Positions 45,551-53,309 of a DNA stretch of 64,000 nt are shown one piece after another. The notes below the pieces were generated by a model that was not told the origin of the DNA, did not search any database, and saw only the letters and a program-made list of their open reading frames with translations. Both the position numbers and the translations under genes were made by a program. Every line of letters starts with the position of its first letter. Positions within the stretch are counted from its first letter, which is position 1. The DNA is taken from contig NZ_AHKF01000008.1 in NCBI RefSeq assembly GCF_000252125.1, forward strand, positions 1 to 64,000, in the 5' to 3' direction. The DNA is from Flavobacterium frigoris PS1. GTDB lineage: Bacteria; Bacteroidota; Bacteroidia; Flavobacteriales; Flavobacteriaceae.

Positions 45551-45679
45551 TGTTCGATGTTCGCTTTTCGATGTTCGTTGTTTGTTGCTCGCTTTTCGTT
45601 GTTCGTTGTTCAATTGACGAAACACGCTCAACGATAGACGTTGGACGGTAAACGGCGGACGATTAGCGGTCAACGACCT
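45551..45679. repeat. Opposed heptad-repeat element, copy 1
   Basis: Nine consecutive 7-base units of the type TGTTCGN or close variants occupy 45551-45613. A 3-base spacer (TTG) follows, and then nine 7-base units of the type ACGNNNN fill 45617-45679. The right units are, in reverse complement, variants of the left (NNNNCGT against TGTTCGT), so the element is an imperfect inverted pair of heptad arrays. It fills almost the whole gap between gmd and fcl and overlaps the fcl stop codon at 45678. Confidence 0.9.
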
Positions 45680-46628
45680 ACATCTTCACTTGCTTAAATC
45701 GATCTATATTCTCTAAAAACCAATCGTAGGTCTTTTGAATTCCTTCTTCTAATTGTACTTGATGTTTCCATCCCAACGCATGCATTTTGGATATATCCAT
45801 TAATTTTCTTGGCGTCCCATCGGGTTTACTGCTATCCCAAATGATTTCTCCTTGGTGTCCCGTTATTTTTTGAATGGTTTCGGCCAATTGTTTGATGGTC
45901 AAATCTTCTCCTGTACCTACGTTGTATAAATAATCCGGTAGTTTGTTTTCTAATGCGAAAACGACTGCTTGTGCCATATCGTCCACGAAAAGAAATTCTC
46001 TCATCGGCGTTCCGCTTCCCCATAAGGTTACCGGAGTATTTCCATTTTCCTTTGCCTCATGAAACTTTCGCATCATCGCGGGTAAAACGTGAGAAGAAGT
46101 CAAATCAAAATTATCGTGAGTACCATAAAGATTAGTTGGCATCAGGCTTACGTAATCTTTATTAAATTGTTTTCTGATGGCTTGACAGGCTTTTACCCCT
46201 GTTATTTTTGCAATAGCGTACCATTCGTTTGTCGGCTCCAAAGTATCCGTCAACAAATACTCTTCTTTTAGCGGTTGTGGTGCCAGTTTAGGATAGATGC
46301 AAGAACTTCCAAGAAATATAAATTTCTCCACACCGGATTTCAACGCTGTATCGATTAGATTATTTTGAATTTGCATGTTCTCCATGATAAACTGGTACGG
46401 AAAATCATTATTGGCCAAGATCCCTCCTACTTTTGCAGCAGCGTCAATAATCACTTCCGGCTTTTCGGCAGCCATAAAATCTTTTACGGCTTGTTGGTTT
46501 CTCAGATCCAGTTCCTTGCTCGAAGCCCCAATCAGTTTGGTGTAGCCTTTAGCTGTAAGTGTTCGCCAGATCGCGCTACCCACCATACCGTTGTGTCCTG
46601 CGATGTATATTTTAGCGTCTTTATTCAT
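45678..46628 (-). CDS. fcl: GDP-L-fucose synthase
   Basis: A 316-residue SDR enzyme that epimerises and reduces GDP-4-keto-6-deoxymannose to GDP-L-fucose. It has IYIAGHNGMVGSAIWRTL for NADPH binding, DAAAKVGGILANN (about 62-74), GSSCIYPKLAPQ (about 107-118) and the catalytic YAIAK (about 137-141). MPTNLYGTHDNFD follows and is typical of WcaG/Fcl. manC upstream provides GDP-mannose, and gmd downstream its direct substrate. The stop codon lies inside the last unit of the heptad array. Upstream of fcl is the repeat-rich gap 46629-47087. Confidence 0.95.
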   Translation of the reverse strand: MNKDAKIYIAGHNGMVGSAIWRTLTAKGYTKLIGASSKELDLRNQQAVKDFMAAEKPEVIIDAAAKVGGILANNDFPYQFIMENMQIQNNLIDTALKSGVEKFIFLGSSCIYPKLAPQPLKEEYLLTDTLEPTNEWYAIAKITGVKACQAIRKQFNKDYVSLMPTNLYGTHDNFDLTSSHVLPAMMRKFHEAKENGNTPVTLWGSGTPMREFLFVDDMAQAVVFALENKLPDYLYNVGTGEDLTIKQLAETIQKITGHQGEIIWDSSKPDGTPRKLMDISKMHALGWKHQVQLEEGIQKTYDWFLENIDRFKQVKM

Positions 46629-46817
46629 TTTATAATAAAAATTATATTAAGGTTTTCGATGCCATTATTAATGCTTTATTTATGTCTCTTCAACTGGAAA
46701 CGATGTTCTTAAATTCACGACTTCTCGATACATTTCAAAATAAAAAAAAATTGAAACACTCGAAGTGACGCAATCTAATCAACAAACCCAGCCCCGCCCT
46801 TAAATAAAAAGCGTAGG

Positions 46818-46862
46818 AAAACAACATTTGAAATTAAAAGGAGGACTGCCAGTGGCAGTCAG
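46818..46862. repeat. 45-bp perfect direct repeat, right copy
   Basis: Identical to 323-367 and in the same orientation, with CCGCCCTTAAAT 24 bases before the core, as in the left copy. The 17-base inverted repeat is at 46844-46860. It lies between fcl and manC in the 459-base gap 46629-47087, in which I see no gene. The gap also holds AT-rich tracts and a TTTTTTC-TTCAAGG-AAAAAAG stem near 46968-46986. Confidence 0.9.
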
Positions 46863-47087
46863 GTAAACCATCAAAACAGTTTTCAAGATTTTTATTTTCA
46901 GGCTTGAAATCGAAGATTCATAAATACAAAAAAAACAATATTAACCCATGAATATTTTTTTGTTACTTTTTTCTTCAAGGAAAAAAGTAAAGATTACCTT
47001 CTTAGCACAAAACCACATTTACTACGATTATCTAGCTACTTATGTGATCTCTCCTATCGTCGAGATGACAAACGACAGCAAAGTTTT

Positions 47088-48095
47088 TTAATTTAGTAAA
47101 TTGGAATTGTCTCTCGCAAGTGCATTATATACACTTTTGACATCCTGTGAAAATTCTTTTTTCAAAATTAAATTGGCCGTATCTGTATATACGAATATCG
47201 TATCTTTAACACCTATAAAAGCGGTGTAATTATTGGTTCCAATCACCATATTGCCATTTTCATCTACTGGATGCCCAATGGAAATCAAATAATCATATAC
47301 TGATTCAAAAGAGCCTAAGTCAGACCAGCCAAATTTAGAGGAAACCACTTTAATTTTTTTTGAGCGTTCCATCACCGCATAATCAATGCTAATAGATGGG
47401 ATATCCATAGAAAGCGCTAGATCTAAATTCCCATTAGTATTGTTTTCCCAAACCAATTTTGATTTCTCATATACTTCAGGATGAAAAGCTTTTAATTCTT
47501 CCAATAAAATTCCTGCCTTAAAACAAAACATCCCACTGTTCCAAAGAAAATTCCCTTTGTTTATAAAATCCCGGGCTGAAACCTGATTGGGTTTTTCCCT
47601 AAAAGAAATTACATCATCTCCCTTACGTTCAATATATCCATATCCCGTTTCCGGTTTCGTAGGCATAATCCCGAAAGTTACAATATATCCTTTAGATGCT
47701 TTTTCCACTGCTTCTTCAATTGCCGATTCATAGGCTTCCATATCATCAATAATATGATCAGAAGGAGTGATAATCAAAATATCGTCCGGATCAGCGGCAA
47801 ACGCGGCAAATGCTATGGCTGCAGCCGTATTTCTTGGAGTCGATTCAATGATATCGATATATTCTGTATTTGTTTTTTCTAATACTTTTCGGCTCAAATG
47901 ACAATTGTCAATATTCCCAACCACCATCACCTTATCAGCTATATTGCGATTGCGATCTACGGTCATTTCAAAAAGAGACTTGCCATCAAAAATATCAAGG
48001 TATTGTTTAGGTTGACTTTTGCGAGACAACGGCCACAAACGACTTCCTACGCCCCCAGTAAGGATGACATGTGTGATTGAATGTTTATTTTCCAT
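47088..48095 (-). CDS. manC: Mannose-1-phosphate guanylyltransferase
   Basis: A 335-residue nucleotidyltransferase forming GDP-mannose from mannose-1-phosphate and GTP. The N-terminal signature VILTGGVGSRLWPLSRKSQPKQ (residues 10-31) is that of ManC, ESTPRNTAAAIAFAAF follows near 84, and the late FREKPN and SGMFCF motifs are present. The short length shows that the C-terminal isomerase domain of bifunctional ManC/AlgA is absent. It provides the donor for gmd and fcl, which follow it across a repeat-rich 459-base gap. Upstream the heptad element at 48102-48248 separates it from the tviB-like gene. Confidence 0.93.
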   Translation of the reverse strand: MENKHSITHVILTGGVGSRLWPLSRKSQPKQYLDIFDGKSLFEMTVDRNRNIADKVMVVGNIDNCHLSRKVLEKTNTEYIDIIESTPRNTAAAIAFAAFAADPDDILIITPSDHIIDDMEAYESAIEEAVEKASKGYIVTFGIMPTKPETGYGYIERKGDDVISFREKPNQVSARDFINKGNFLWNSGMFCFKAGILLEELKAFHPEVYEKSKLVWENNTNGNLDLALSMDIPSISIDYAVMERSKKIKVVSSKFGWSDLGSFESVYDYLISIGHPVDENGNMVIGTNNYTAFIGVKDTIFVYTDTANLILKKEFSQDVKSVYNALARDNSNLLN

Positions 48096-48101
48096 ATTTT
48101 T

Positions 48102-48248
48102 TGTTCCTTGTTCCTTGTTCGATGTTCGTTGTTCGATGTTCGATGTTCGATGTTCGATAGAAAAACGTGAAAGGTTTTTCTATGTACGATTAACGCAAGA
48201 CGGTCAACGGTTAACGATGGACGAAAAACGAAAAACGGTCAACGATTT
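48102..48248. repeat. Opposed heptad-repeat element, copy 2, with central hairpin
   Basis: Eight 7-base units of TGTTCGA or close variants occupy 48102-48157. A central hairpin follows at 48158-48182 (TAGAAAAAC, 7-base loop, GTTTTTCTA), then three bases, then nine units of the type ACGNNNN at 48186-48248. It has the same layout as copy 1 but with a stem-loop in place of the 3-base spacer. It exactly fills the gap between manC and the tviB-like gene. Confidence 0.9.
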
Positions 48249-49532
48249 CTACAACCTTCCGTCTACATTATCTCCTAAAACTCCCTTTACGTCATACAAA
48301 ATACTATTTGTATTTTGTAATCTTGAAAAATCCAAATTTAAAAATTCAGCATGAGCAACCCCCAAAACAACAGCATCAAACTTTTGATTGGGAACCGTAT
48401 TGGTAGTTCCTAATTTGTATTCTTTATTCACTGCTTCAGGACTAGCCAAAGGGTCGTATATAGAAACGCTAATACCGTAATCAACTAAAGCGGCAATCAC
48501 ATCCACAATTTTAGTATTGCGAACATCGGGGCAATTCTCTTTGAAAGTAATTCCAAGCATTAAGAGCGTAGCTCCATTAACTGAAATTCCTTTCTTGATC
48601 ATTAACTTCACAATTTGAGAAGCTACATATTCCCCCATACTATCATTCAAGCGTCTTCCAGCCAAAATAATTTCAGGATGATATCCCATTTCTTGTGCTT
48701 TTTGTGCCAAATAATAAGGATCAACACCTATACAATGACCTCCTACTAAACCCGGTTTAAAAGGAAGAAAATTCCATTTGGTTCCCGCAGCTGCTAAAAC
48801 AGCCTGAGTATCGATATTTAATAGTTGAAATATTTTAGCCAATTCGTTTACAAAAGCAATATTAATATCTCGTTGTGAATTCTCTATAACCTTTGCTGCT
48901 TCAGCAACTTTAATAGATGGAGCCAGATGAGTACCAGCCGTAATTACAGATTGGTATAGCTCATTTACTTTTTGGCCAATTTCAGGAGTAGATCCTGAAG
49001 TTACCTTTAATATCTTATCTACTGTATGCTCTTTATCTCCGGGATTTATTCTCTCAGGAGAGTATCCCACAAAGAAATCAACATTGAATTTTAGTCCAGA
49101 GACACGTTCCAAAACAGGAACACACTCTTCCTCAGTCACCCCCGGATATACCGTGGATTCGTAAATTACGATATCTCCTTTTTTTAATAGTTTCCCCACT
49201 GTTTCAGAAGATCTGTATAAAGGAGTCAAGTCAGGACGGTTATTTTTATCAACTGGTGTAGGAACCGTAACCACATAGTAATTACAATCCGTTACTTCCT
49301 CTAAAACAGAGGTACAATACAATCCCACTGCAGAATTTGTTTTTTCAACCAAAACTTTAGACAACGAAACGGAATCAATCTCAAGTGTCGCATCATGACC
49401 TGCTTTTAATTCGGCAACTCTTGATTCATTGATATCAAATCCAATTACGGCATGTTTTGTAGCAAACAAGCGTGCCAATGGCAAACCAACGTAACCCAGA
49501 CCTATAACCGCTATTTTAATATTTGAAACCAT
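48249..49532 (-). CDS. TviB/WbpO-type UDP-N-acetyl-hexosamine 6-dehydrogenase
   Basis: A 427-residue nucleotide-sugar dehydrogenase of the Vi-antigen TviB/WbpO type. The N-terminal NAD domain has IAVIGLGYVGLPLARLF, VTVPTPVDKNNRPDLTPL (about 88-105) follows, then YESTVYPGVTEEECVPVL, and the catalytic cysteine is in GLVGGHCIGVDPYY (Cys267). It would convert UDP-GalNAc or UDP-GlcNAc to the uronic acid. A WbpP/TviC-type 4-epimerase is encoded at 52311-53297, so UDP-GalNAcA is the likely product. It comes first after the 0.7 kb leader and the antiterminator gene. Confidence 0.88.
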   Translation of the reverse strand: MVSNIKIAVIGLGYVGLPLARLFATKHAVIGFDINESRVAELKAGHDATLEIDSVSLSKVLVEKTNSAVGLYCTSVLEEVTDCNYYVVTVPTPVDKNNRPDLTPLYRSSETVGKLLKKGDIVIYESTVYPGVTEEECVPVLERVSGLKFNVDFFVGYSPERINPGDKEHTVDKILKVTSGSTPEIGQKVNELYQSVITAGTHLAPSIKVAEAAKVIENSQRDINIAFVNELAKIFQLLNIDTQAVLAAAGTKWNFLPFKPGLVGGHCIGVDPYYLAQKAQEMGYHPEIILAGRRLNDSMGEYVASQIVKLMIKKGISVNGATLLMLGITFKENCPDVRNTKIVDVIAALVDYGISVSIYDPLASPEAVNKEYKLGTTNTVPNQKFDAVVLGVAHAEFLNLDFSRLQNTNSILYDVKGVLGDNVDGRL

Positions 49533-50265
49533 CTATATTGAAGTAAATCTTTACACAGTTTAGGTGTATATTCTTAACTATATTACACCGCTTCGCGCTT
49601 CCAACCCACAACAATGTGGTAGAAAGTCAGCAAAAATTGAATTTGCAAATATAGGGACATTAAATCGTTCTTTTCACTACGATTTTTATTTTAAAAAACT
49701 GTACAACAGACTTAAGCCAACATGGAAAACACAACGTGCTGACTGTCAATACAAAAAACATTGGTTTAACCTTTTATTTACATAAAAATATCACCTAATT
49801 AGGTGAGAGCCCAAACGCCACTTAGGCTTATTTTTGTAAGAAAAATACAAATTATCAATACACTCCACTTTAGCCATACCAAACGTCCTGTCATTTAGCA
49901 ACATTGACCCTAGACAAGCAGCCTGAATCCAATTGAGCTTCCCTCTGCTTGTCAAATCTCAACCACAAAAATCTATGAACTCATTTTCAACAATACCTCT
50001 AAGCCGCTAAACAATTGACATAAAAAAAGCTCAGCTTCACCCCATTTAAATATGAGGTAAACCTGAGCTTTTTAATTTAATTATTCGGTTAAATAAATAA
50101 CTTAGAACAGATTTCTAATCACTAAAAAAACATCGGACTTTAGATCTAACTGCCAATTTCAGGAAAGCTCAGCGCTTTCTTTACTTTTTTGAATCTGCTA
50201 GCTCCCAGCCTATTTTATATACAACTAACACATCATAAGAAGTACAGCAAAGAAACAGTTCAAAT
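49533..50265 (-). promoter_or_regulatory. Untranslated leader between antiterminator gene and sugar genes
   Basis: A 733-base gap without a supportable gene. On the minus strand the NusG-like gene is followed by a strong terminator (50024-50073), then about 490 bases leading to the TviB-type gene. It also contains the 16-base perfect palindrome TCACCTAATTAGGTGA at 49791-49806. Its place suggests an antitermination-controlled leader. The short open frame on the plus strand at 49564-49785 looks random. Confidence 0.55.
50024..50073 (-). terminator. Intrinsic terminator after nusG-like gene
   Basis: On the minus strand AAAAAGCTCAG and CTGAGCTTTTT form an outer 11-base stem, and CCTCAT pairs with ATGGGG (one G-T pair) as an inner stem closed by an ATTTAA loop. 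A run of seven T follows. It lies about 190 bases beyond the nusG-like stop and before the sugar-nucleotide genes. Confidence 0.85.
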
Positions 50266-50733
50266 TTACTTAAAATTCATTCTTAAGGTGCAGCCCAATG
50301 ATTCTAATACTAATACATAATGGGTCTTTTTAATTTCCTGTACAGTAGCCTCCTGTGTAATGAAGGGTCCCGATTCCAAAGTGATTTTATCACCAATTTG
50401 AAATGCGTCTACCACAACATCATATTGATCCGCAATGCTTAGCCAGTTTTTGATCGTGGCTATTTCTTCATCGCGAACAATGGCGGGTTTCCCCAACCAA
50501 AATAAATAACGCACCACACCAACTGACTGAAAAACCAAATTACGGTCCTTGTCTGCCAACTGAACAAATATATAGGAATTAAAAAGTGGCACTTCCACCT
50601 TTTTCTTCCGATCTGACCATTGCCTCACCGTTGTGATCAATGGACAATAACATTCAATACCAAAATTAGTTAATTGCTCAGCAACTTTCTTTTCCCATTT
50701 TGGTTTTGTGTAAACTACATACCAGTTCATCAT
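50266..50733 (-). CDS. NusG-family (UpxY-like) transcription antiterminator
   Basis: A 155-residue NusG paralogue. The N-terminal NGN domain begins MNWYVVYTKPKWEKKVAEQL, followed by RQWSDRKKKVEVPLFNSYIFV (about 37-57) and VGVVRYLFWLGKPA, the pattern seen in RfaH and UpxY. A short KOW-like C-terminal part follows (QIGDKITLESGPFITQEATV). UpxY proteins head Bacteroides capsule operons and stop early termination in the leader. Here the gene stands in front of a strong terminator and a long leader, so a like role is proposed. The start could be Met1 or Met2. Confidence 0.85.
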   Translation of the reverse strand: MMNWYVVYTKPKWEKKVAEQLTNFGIECYCPLITTVRQWSDRKKKVEVPLFNSYIFVQLADKDRNLVFQSVGVVRYLFWLGKPAIVRDEEIATIKNWLSIADQYDVVVDAFQIGDKITLESGPFITQEATVQEIKKTHYVLVLESLGCTLRMNFK

Positions 50734-50812
50734 CTATAATGTATTGCTATAAAATTAGTATGCAACATCAGTAGTTGCAATTACATGCTGCACTTTACAA
50801 TGCAATTGATCC

Positions 50813-50844
50813 CTTTGAATCTTTGTCCCTTTGCAACTTTGCTC
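50813..50844. repeat. Octad tract CTTTGNNN
   Basis: Four consecutive 8-base units, CTTTGAAT, CTTTGTCC, CTTTGCAA and CTTTGCTC, lie in the 121-base gap between the ugd and nusG-like genes. Non-coding and similar in style to the heptad elements at 45.6 and 48.1 kb. Confidence 0.6.
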
Positions 50845-50854
50845 CTAACTATAA

Positions 50855-52261
50855 TTAAGAACCTATCGCTTGATACACAAATCCAATTTCCTCCATTTTA
50901 GCACGGTCCAAAATATTTCTTCCATCAAAGACAAAAGCAGGCTTTTGCATGGAGTGGTATATTTTTTGCCAATTGTACTGTACAAACTCATCCCATTCTG
51001 TCAACACGGCTACGGCATGTGCATTTGCGCAGGCTTCATAAGGATCAACAAATGAAGTTACACAAGCATTGTTTTTTTCTGTAGTCCGAGTTTCTAGATA
51101 ATCCAAGTCAGCCAAGACCTTTTTAGCGGACACCTTGGGGTCATAAACCGCAATTTGTGCTTGCTCATTGATTAAATCATCCGCCACATAAATTGCCGCA
51201 GATTCTCTGGTATCGTTGGTATCTTTCTTGAAAGCCCATCCCAAGAAAGCAATTTTTTTATCGGCTACGGTATTGTATAAAGTTTGTACTATTTTATTAG
51301 AAAAACGCCTTTTTTGGTAGTCATTCATAATAATAACCTGTTCCCAATAATCAGCCACTTCGTGCAATCCATAGGACTTAGCAATGTATACCAAATTCAG
51401 AATGTCTTTTTGAAAACAAGAGCCTCCAAAACCAACAGAAGCCTTAAGGAACTTTGCCCCAATTCTGCTGTCCATTCCAATCGCTTTTGCCACTTCATTC
51501 ACATCAGCACCTGTTTTCTCACACAATTCTGACATTGCATTTACCGAAGATATTCTCTGAGCTAAAAATGCATTAGCAGTCAGTTTTGACAATTCTGAAG
51601 ACCAAACATTTGTAGTCAATATTTTATCAGTAGGCACCCAATTAGCATACACATCAACCAATGCTTGTATTGCCTTTTGTCCTTCTTCAGTAGTATCTCC
51701 ACCAATTAATATTCGATCTGGGTTTAACAAATCCTGCACCGCTGTACCTTCGGCCAAAAATTCTGGATTAGAAAGAATCTGAAACTGTACTCCATTCCCG
51801 GTATTATCCAAAATACTTTTTATAGCCTCAGCAGTTCGTACGGGCAGCGTTGATTTTTCAACAACAATTTTATCGTCTTTTGCAATTTTGGCAATTTGTC
51901 TGGCGCACAATTCAATGAATTTCAGATCAGCTGCCATACCTTTTCCTTTCCCATAGGTCTTAGTAGGTGTATTCACCGATATAAAAATAATTTGAGTTTC
52001 ATCAATGGCCTTTTCCACATTGGTAGAGAAAAACAAATTTCTTCCTCTGACTTCCTTAACAATCTCAGACAAACCAGGTTCGTAAATTGGAATATTATCA
52101 ACATCTTCATCATTCCAAGCCGCGATTCTCTCTTCATTCAAATCGACCACCGTAACCTCAATCTGAGGGCATTTTTGCGCGATTATAGCCATTGTAGGCC
52201 CACCAACATACCCCGCACCGATGCAACAAATTTTTGTAATATTCATTTCTATGTTTTTCAA
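50855..52261 (-). CDS. ugd: UDP-glucose 6-dehydrogenase (eukaryotic-like UGDH)
   Basis: A 468-residue dehydrogenase, long like the animal enzyme rather than the 390-residue bacterial type. It has [18 protein letters not shown] for NAD binding, [21 protein letters not shown] (about 93-113), [25 protein letters not shown] and catalytic Cys282 in [11 protein letters not shown], then [14 protein letters not shown] in the C-terminal domain. It makes UDP-glucuronic acid. Met6 (start 52246) is an alternative start with a normal Rossmann beginning. It follows the tviC-like gene after 49 bases and precedes the nusG-like gene. Confidence 0.92.
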   Translation of the reverse strand: MKNIEMNITKICCIGAGYVGGPTMAIIAQKCPQIEVTVVDLNEERIAAWNDEDVDNIPIYEPGLSEIVKEVRGRNLFFSTNVEKAIDETQIIFISVNTPTKTYGKGKGMAADLKFIELCARQIAKIAKDDKIVVEKSTLPVRTAEAIKSILDNTGNGVQFQILSNPEFLAEGTAVQDLLNPDRILIGGDTTEEGQKAIQALVDVYANWVPTDKILTTNVWSSELSKLTANAFLAQRISSVNAMSELCEKTGADVNEVAKAIGMDSRIGAKFLKASVGFGGSCFQKDILNLVYIAKSYGLHEVADYWEQVIIMNDYQKRRFSNKIVQTLYNTVADKKIAFLGWAFKKDTNDTRESAAIYVADDLINEQAQIAVYDPKVSAKKVLADLDYLETRTTEKNNACVTSFVDPYEACANAHAVAVLTEWDEFVQYNWQKIYHSMQKPAFVFDGRNILDRAKMEEIGFVYQAIGS

Positions 52262-52310
52262 TTCTTAACTCTTTGCTCTATTCTCTTTCTTCTATTCTCT
52301 TTGCACTTCT

Positions 52311-53297
52311 TTAACGCAGGTTCTGCCAATACCAGTCCACCGCTTCTTCTAGTCCCTGCTGTAAAGAAAATTTCGGATCGTAAGCTAACAATTCTTTTGC
52401 CTTATCAATACTCGCCAAAGAATGCGGAATATCTCCCGCTCTATTGGGACCGTACTTAATAGCAACATTTGCAATTTCGGAATCGTATTTCGATAAAAAT
52501 TCCTTCAGATAGCCTACTAAATTATTCAATGTATTCCAATCTCCGTAAGCCGTATTATAAACTGTATTCACAGCTTGTTTATTAGTGGTAGTCATCGCCA
52601 GTTCATTCATTTGAATGACATTATCGATATAAGTAAAATCACGGGAGTAATTCCCGTCCCCATTAATTACAGGGCTTTCATGCTGCATCAATTGCATCAC
52701 AAATTTCGGAATTACAGCAGCGTAAGCTCCTTTAGGATCCTGTTTTCTTCCAAAAACATTAAAATAACGCAAACCTATCGTTTCAAGTCCATAAGTTTTA
52801 CTGAAAATTTCAGCATATAGTTCGTTTACATATTTGGTTATGGCATACGGAGACAAGGGTTTTCCAATAACATCTTCTACTTTTGGCAACCCAACAGAAT
52901 CCCCATAGGTAGATGAACTAGCCGCATATACAAACCGCTTTACCTTTGCATCTGTGGCAGCCACCAGCATATTTAAAAACCCAGAGACATTTACGTCATT
53001 AGTAGTAACCGGATCATTTATAGATCGCGGAACAGAACCTAAAGCCGCCTGATGCAAGACATAATCTACGCCTTTTACTGCATTGCTGCAATCAGTAGCA
53101 TTCCTAATATCTCCTTCAATCAAACGATAATTAGGATTGTTTATAAAATCCTTTAAATTGTGTCTGTGCCCAGTGGCAAAATTATCTAAACAGACTACTT
53201 TATGGCCTTTTGCTAAAAAATACTCACTTAGGTTTGATCCTATAAACCCAGCTCCTCCTGTGATTAGTATCGTACTTCTCGTTTCTTCTTTCATCAT
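52311..53297 (-). CDS. WbpP/TviC-type UDP-N-acetylglucosamine 4-epimerase
   Basis: A 328-residue extended SDR protein that resembles P. aeruginosa WbpP and Salmonella TviC closely. It has ILITGGAGFIGSNL near 10-23, HQAALGSVPRSINDP (about 86-100), AASSSTYGDSVGLPKVED, the catalytic YAITK motif and YFNVFGRKQDPKGAYAAVIP. It interconverts UDP-GlcNAc and UDP-GalNAc. Together with the TviB/WbpO-type dehydrogenase at 48249-49532 it would give UDP-GalNAcA. It is 13 bases from the wzc gene upstream. The substrate preference for N-acetylated sugars is inferred from the strong WbpP-like pattern. Confidence 0.9.
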   Translation of the reverse strand: MMKEETRSTILITGGAGFIGSNLSEYFLAKGHKVVCLDNFATGHRHNLKDFINNPNYRLIEGDIRNATDCSNAVKGVDYVLHQAALGSVPRSINDPVTTNDVNVSGFLNMLVAATDAKVKRFVYAASSSTYGDSVGLPKVEDVIGKPLSPYAITKYVNELYAEIFSKTYGLETIGLRYFNVFGRKQDPKGAYAAVIPKFVMQLMQHESPVINGDGNYSRDFTYIDNVIQMNELAMTTTNKQAVNTVYNTAYGDWNTLNNLVGYLKEFLSKYDSEIANVAIKYGPNRAGDIPHSLASIDKAKELLAYDPKFSLQQGLEEAVDWYWQNLR

Positions 53298-53309
53298 TAT
53301 CTAATCTAT

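Noticed and set aside
48102..48248. Possible CRISPR array
   Set aside because: Units are only 7 bases with no spacers, and no cas genes are present. It is a heptad array of another kind.
49564..49785. 73-codon plus-strand open frame in the leader gap
   Set aside because: Antisense to the operon, with no recognisable domain or start signal; it looks random.
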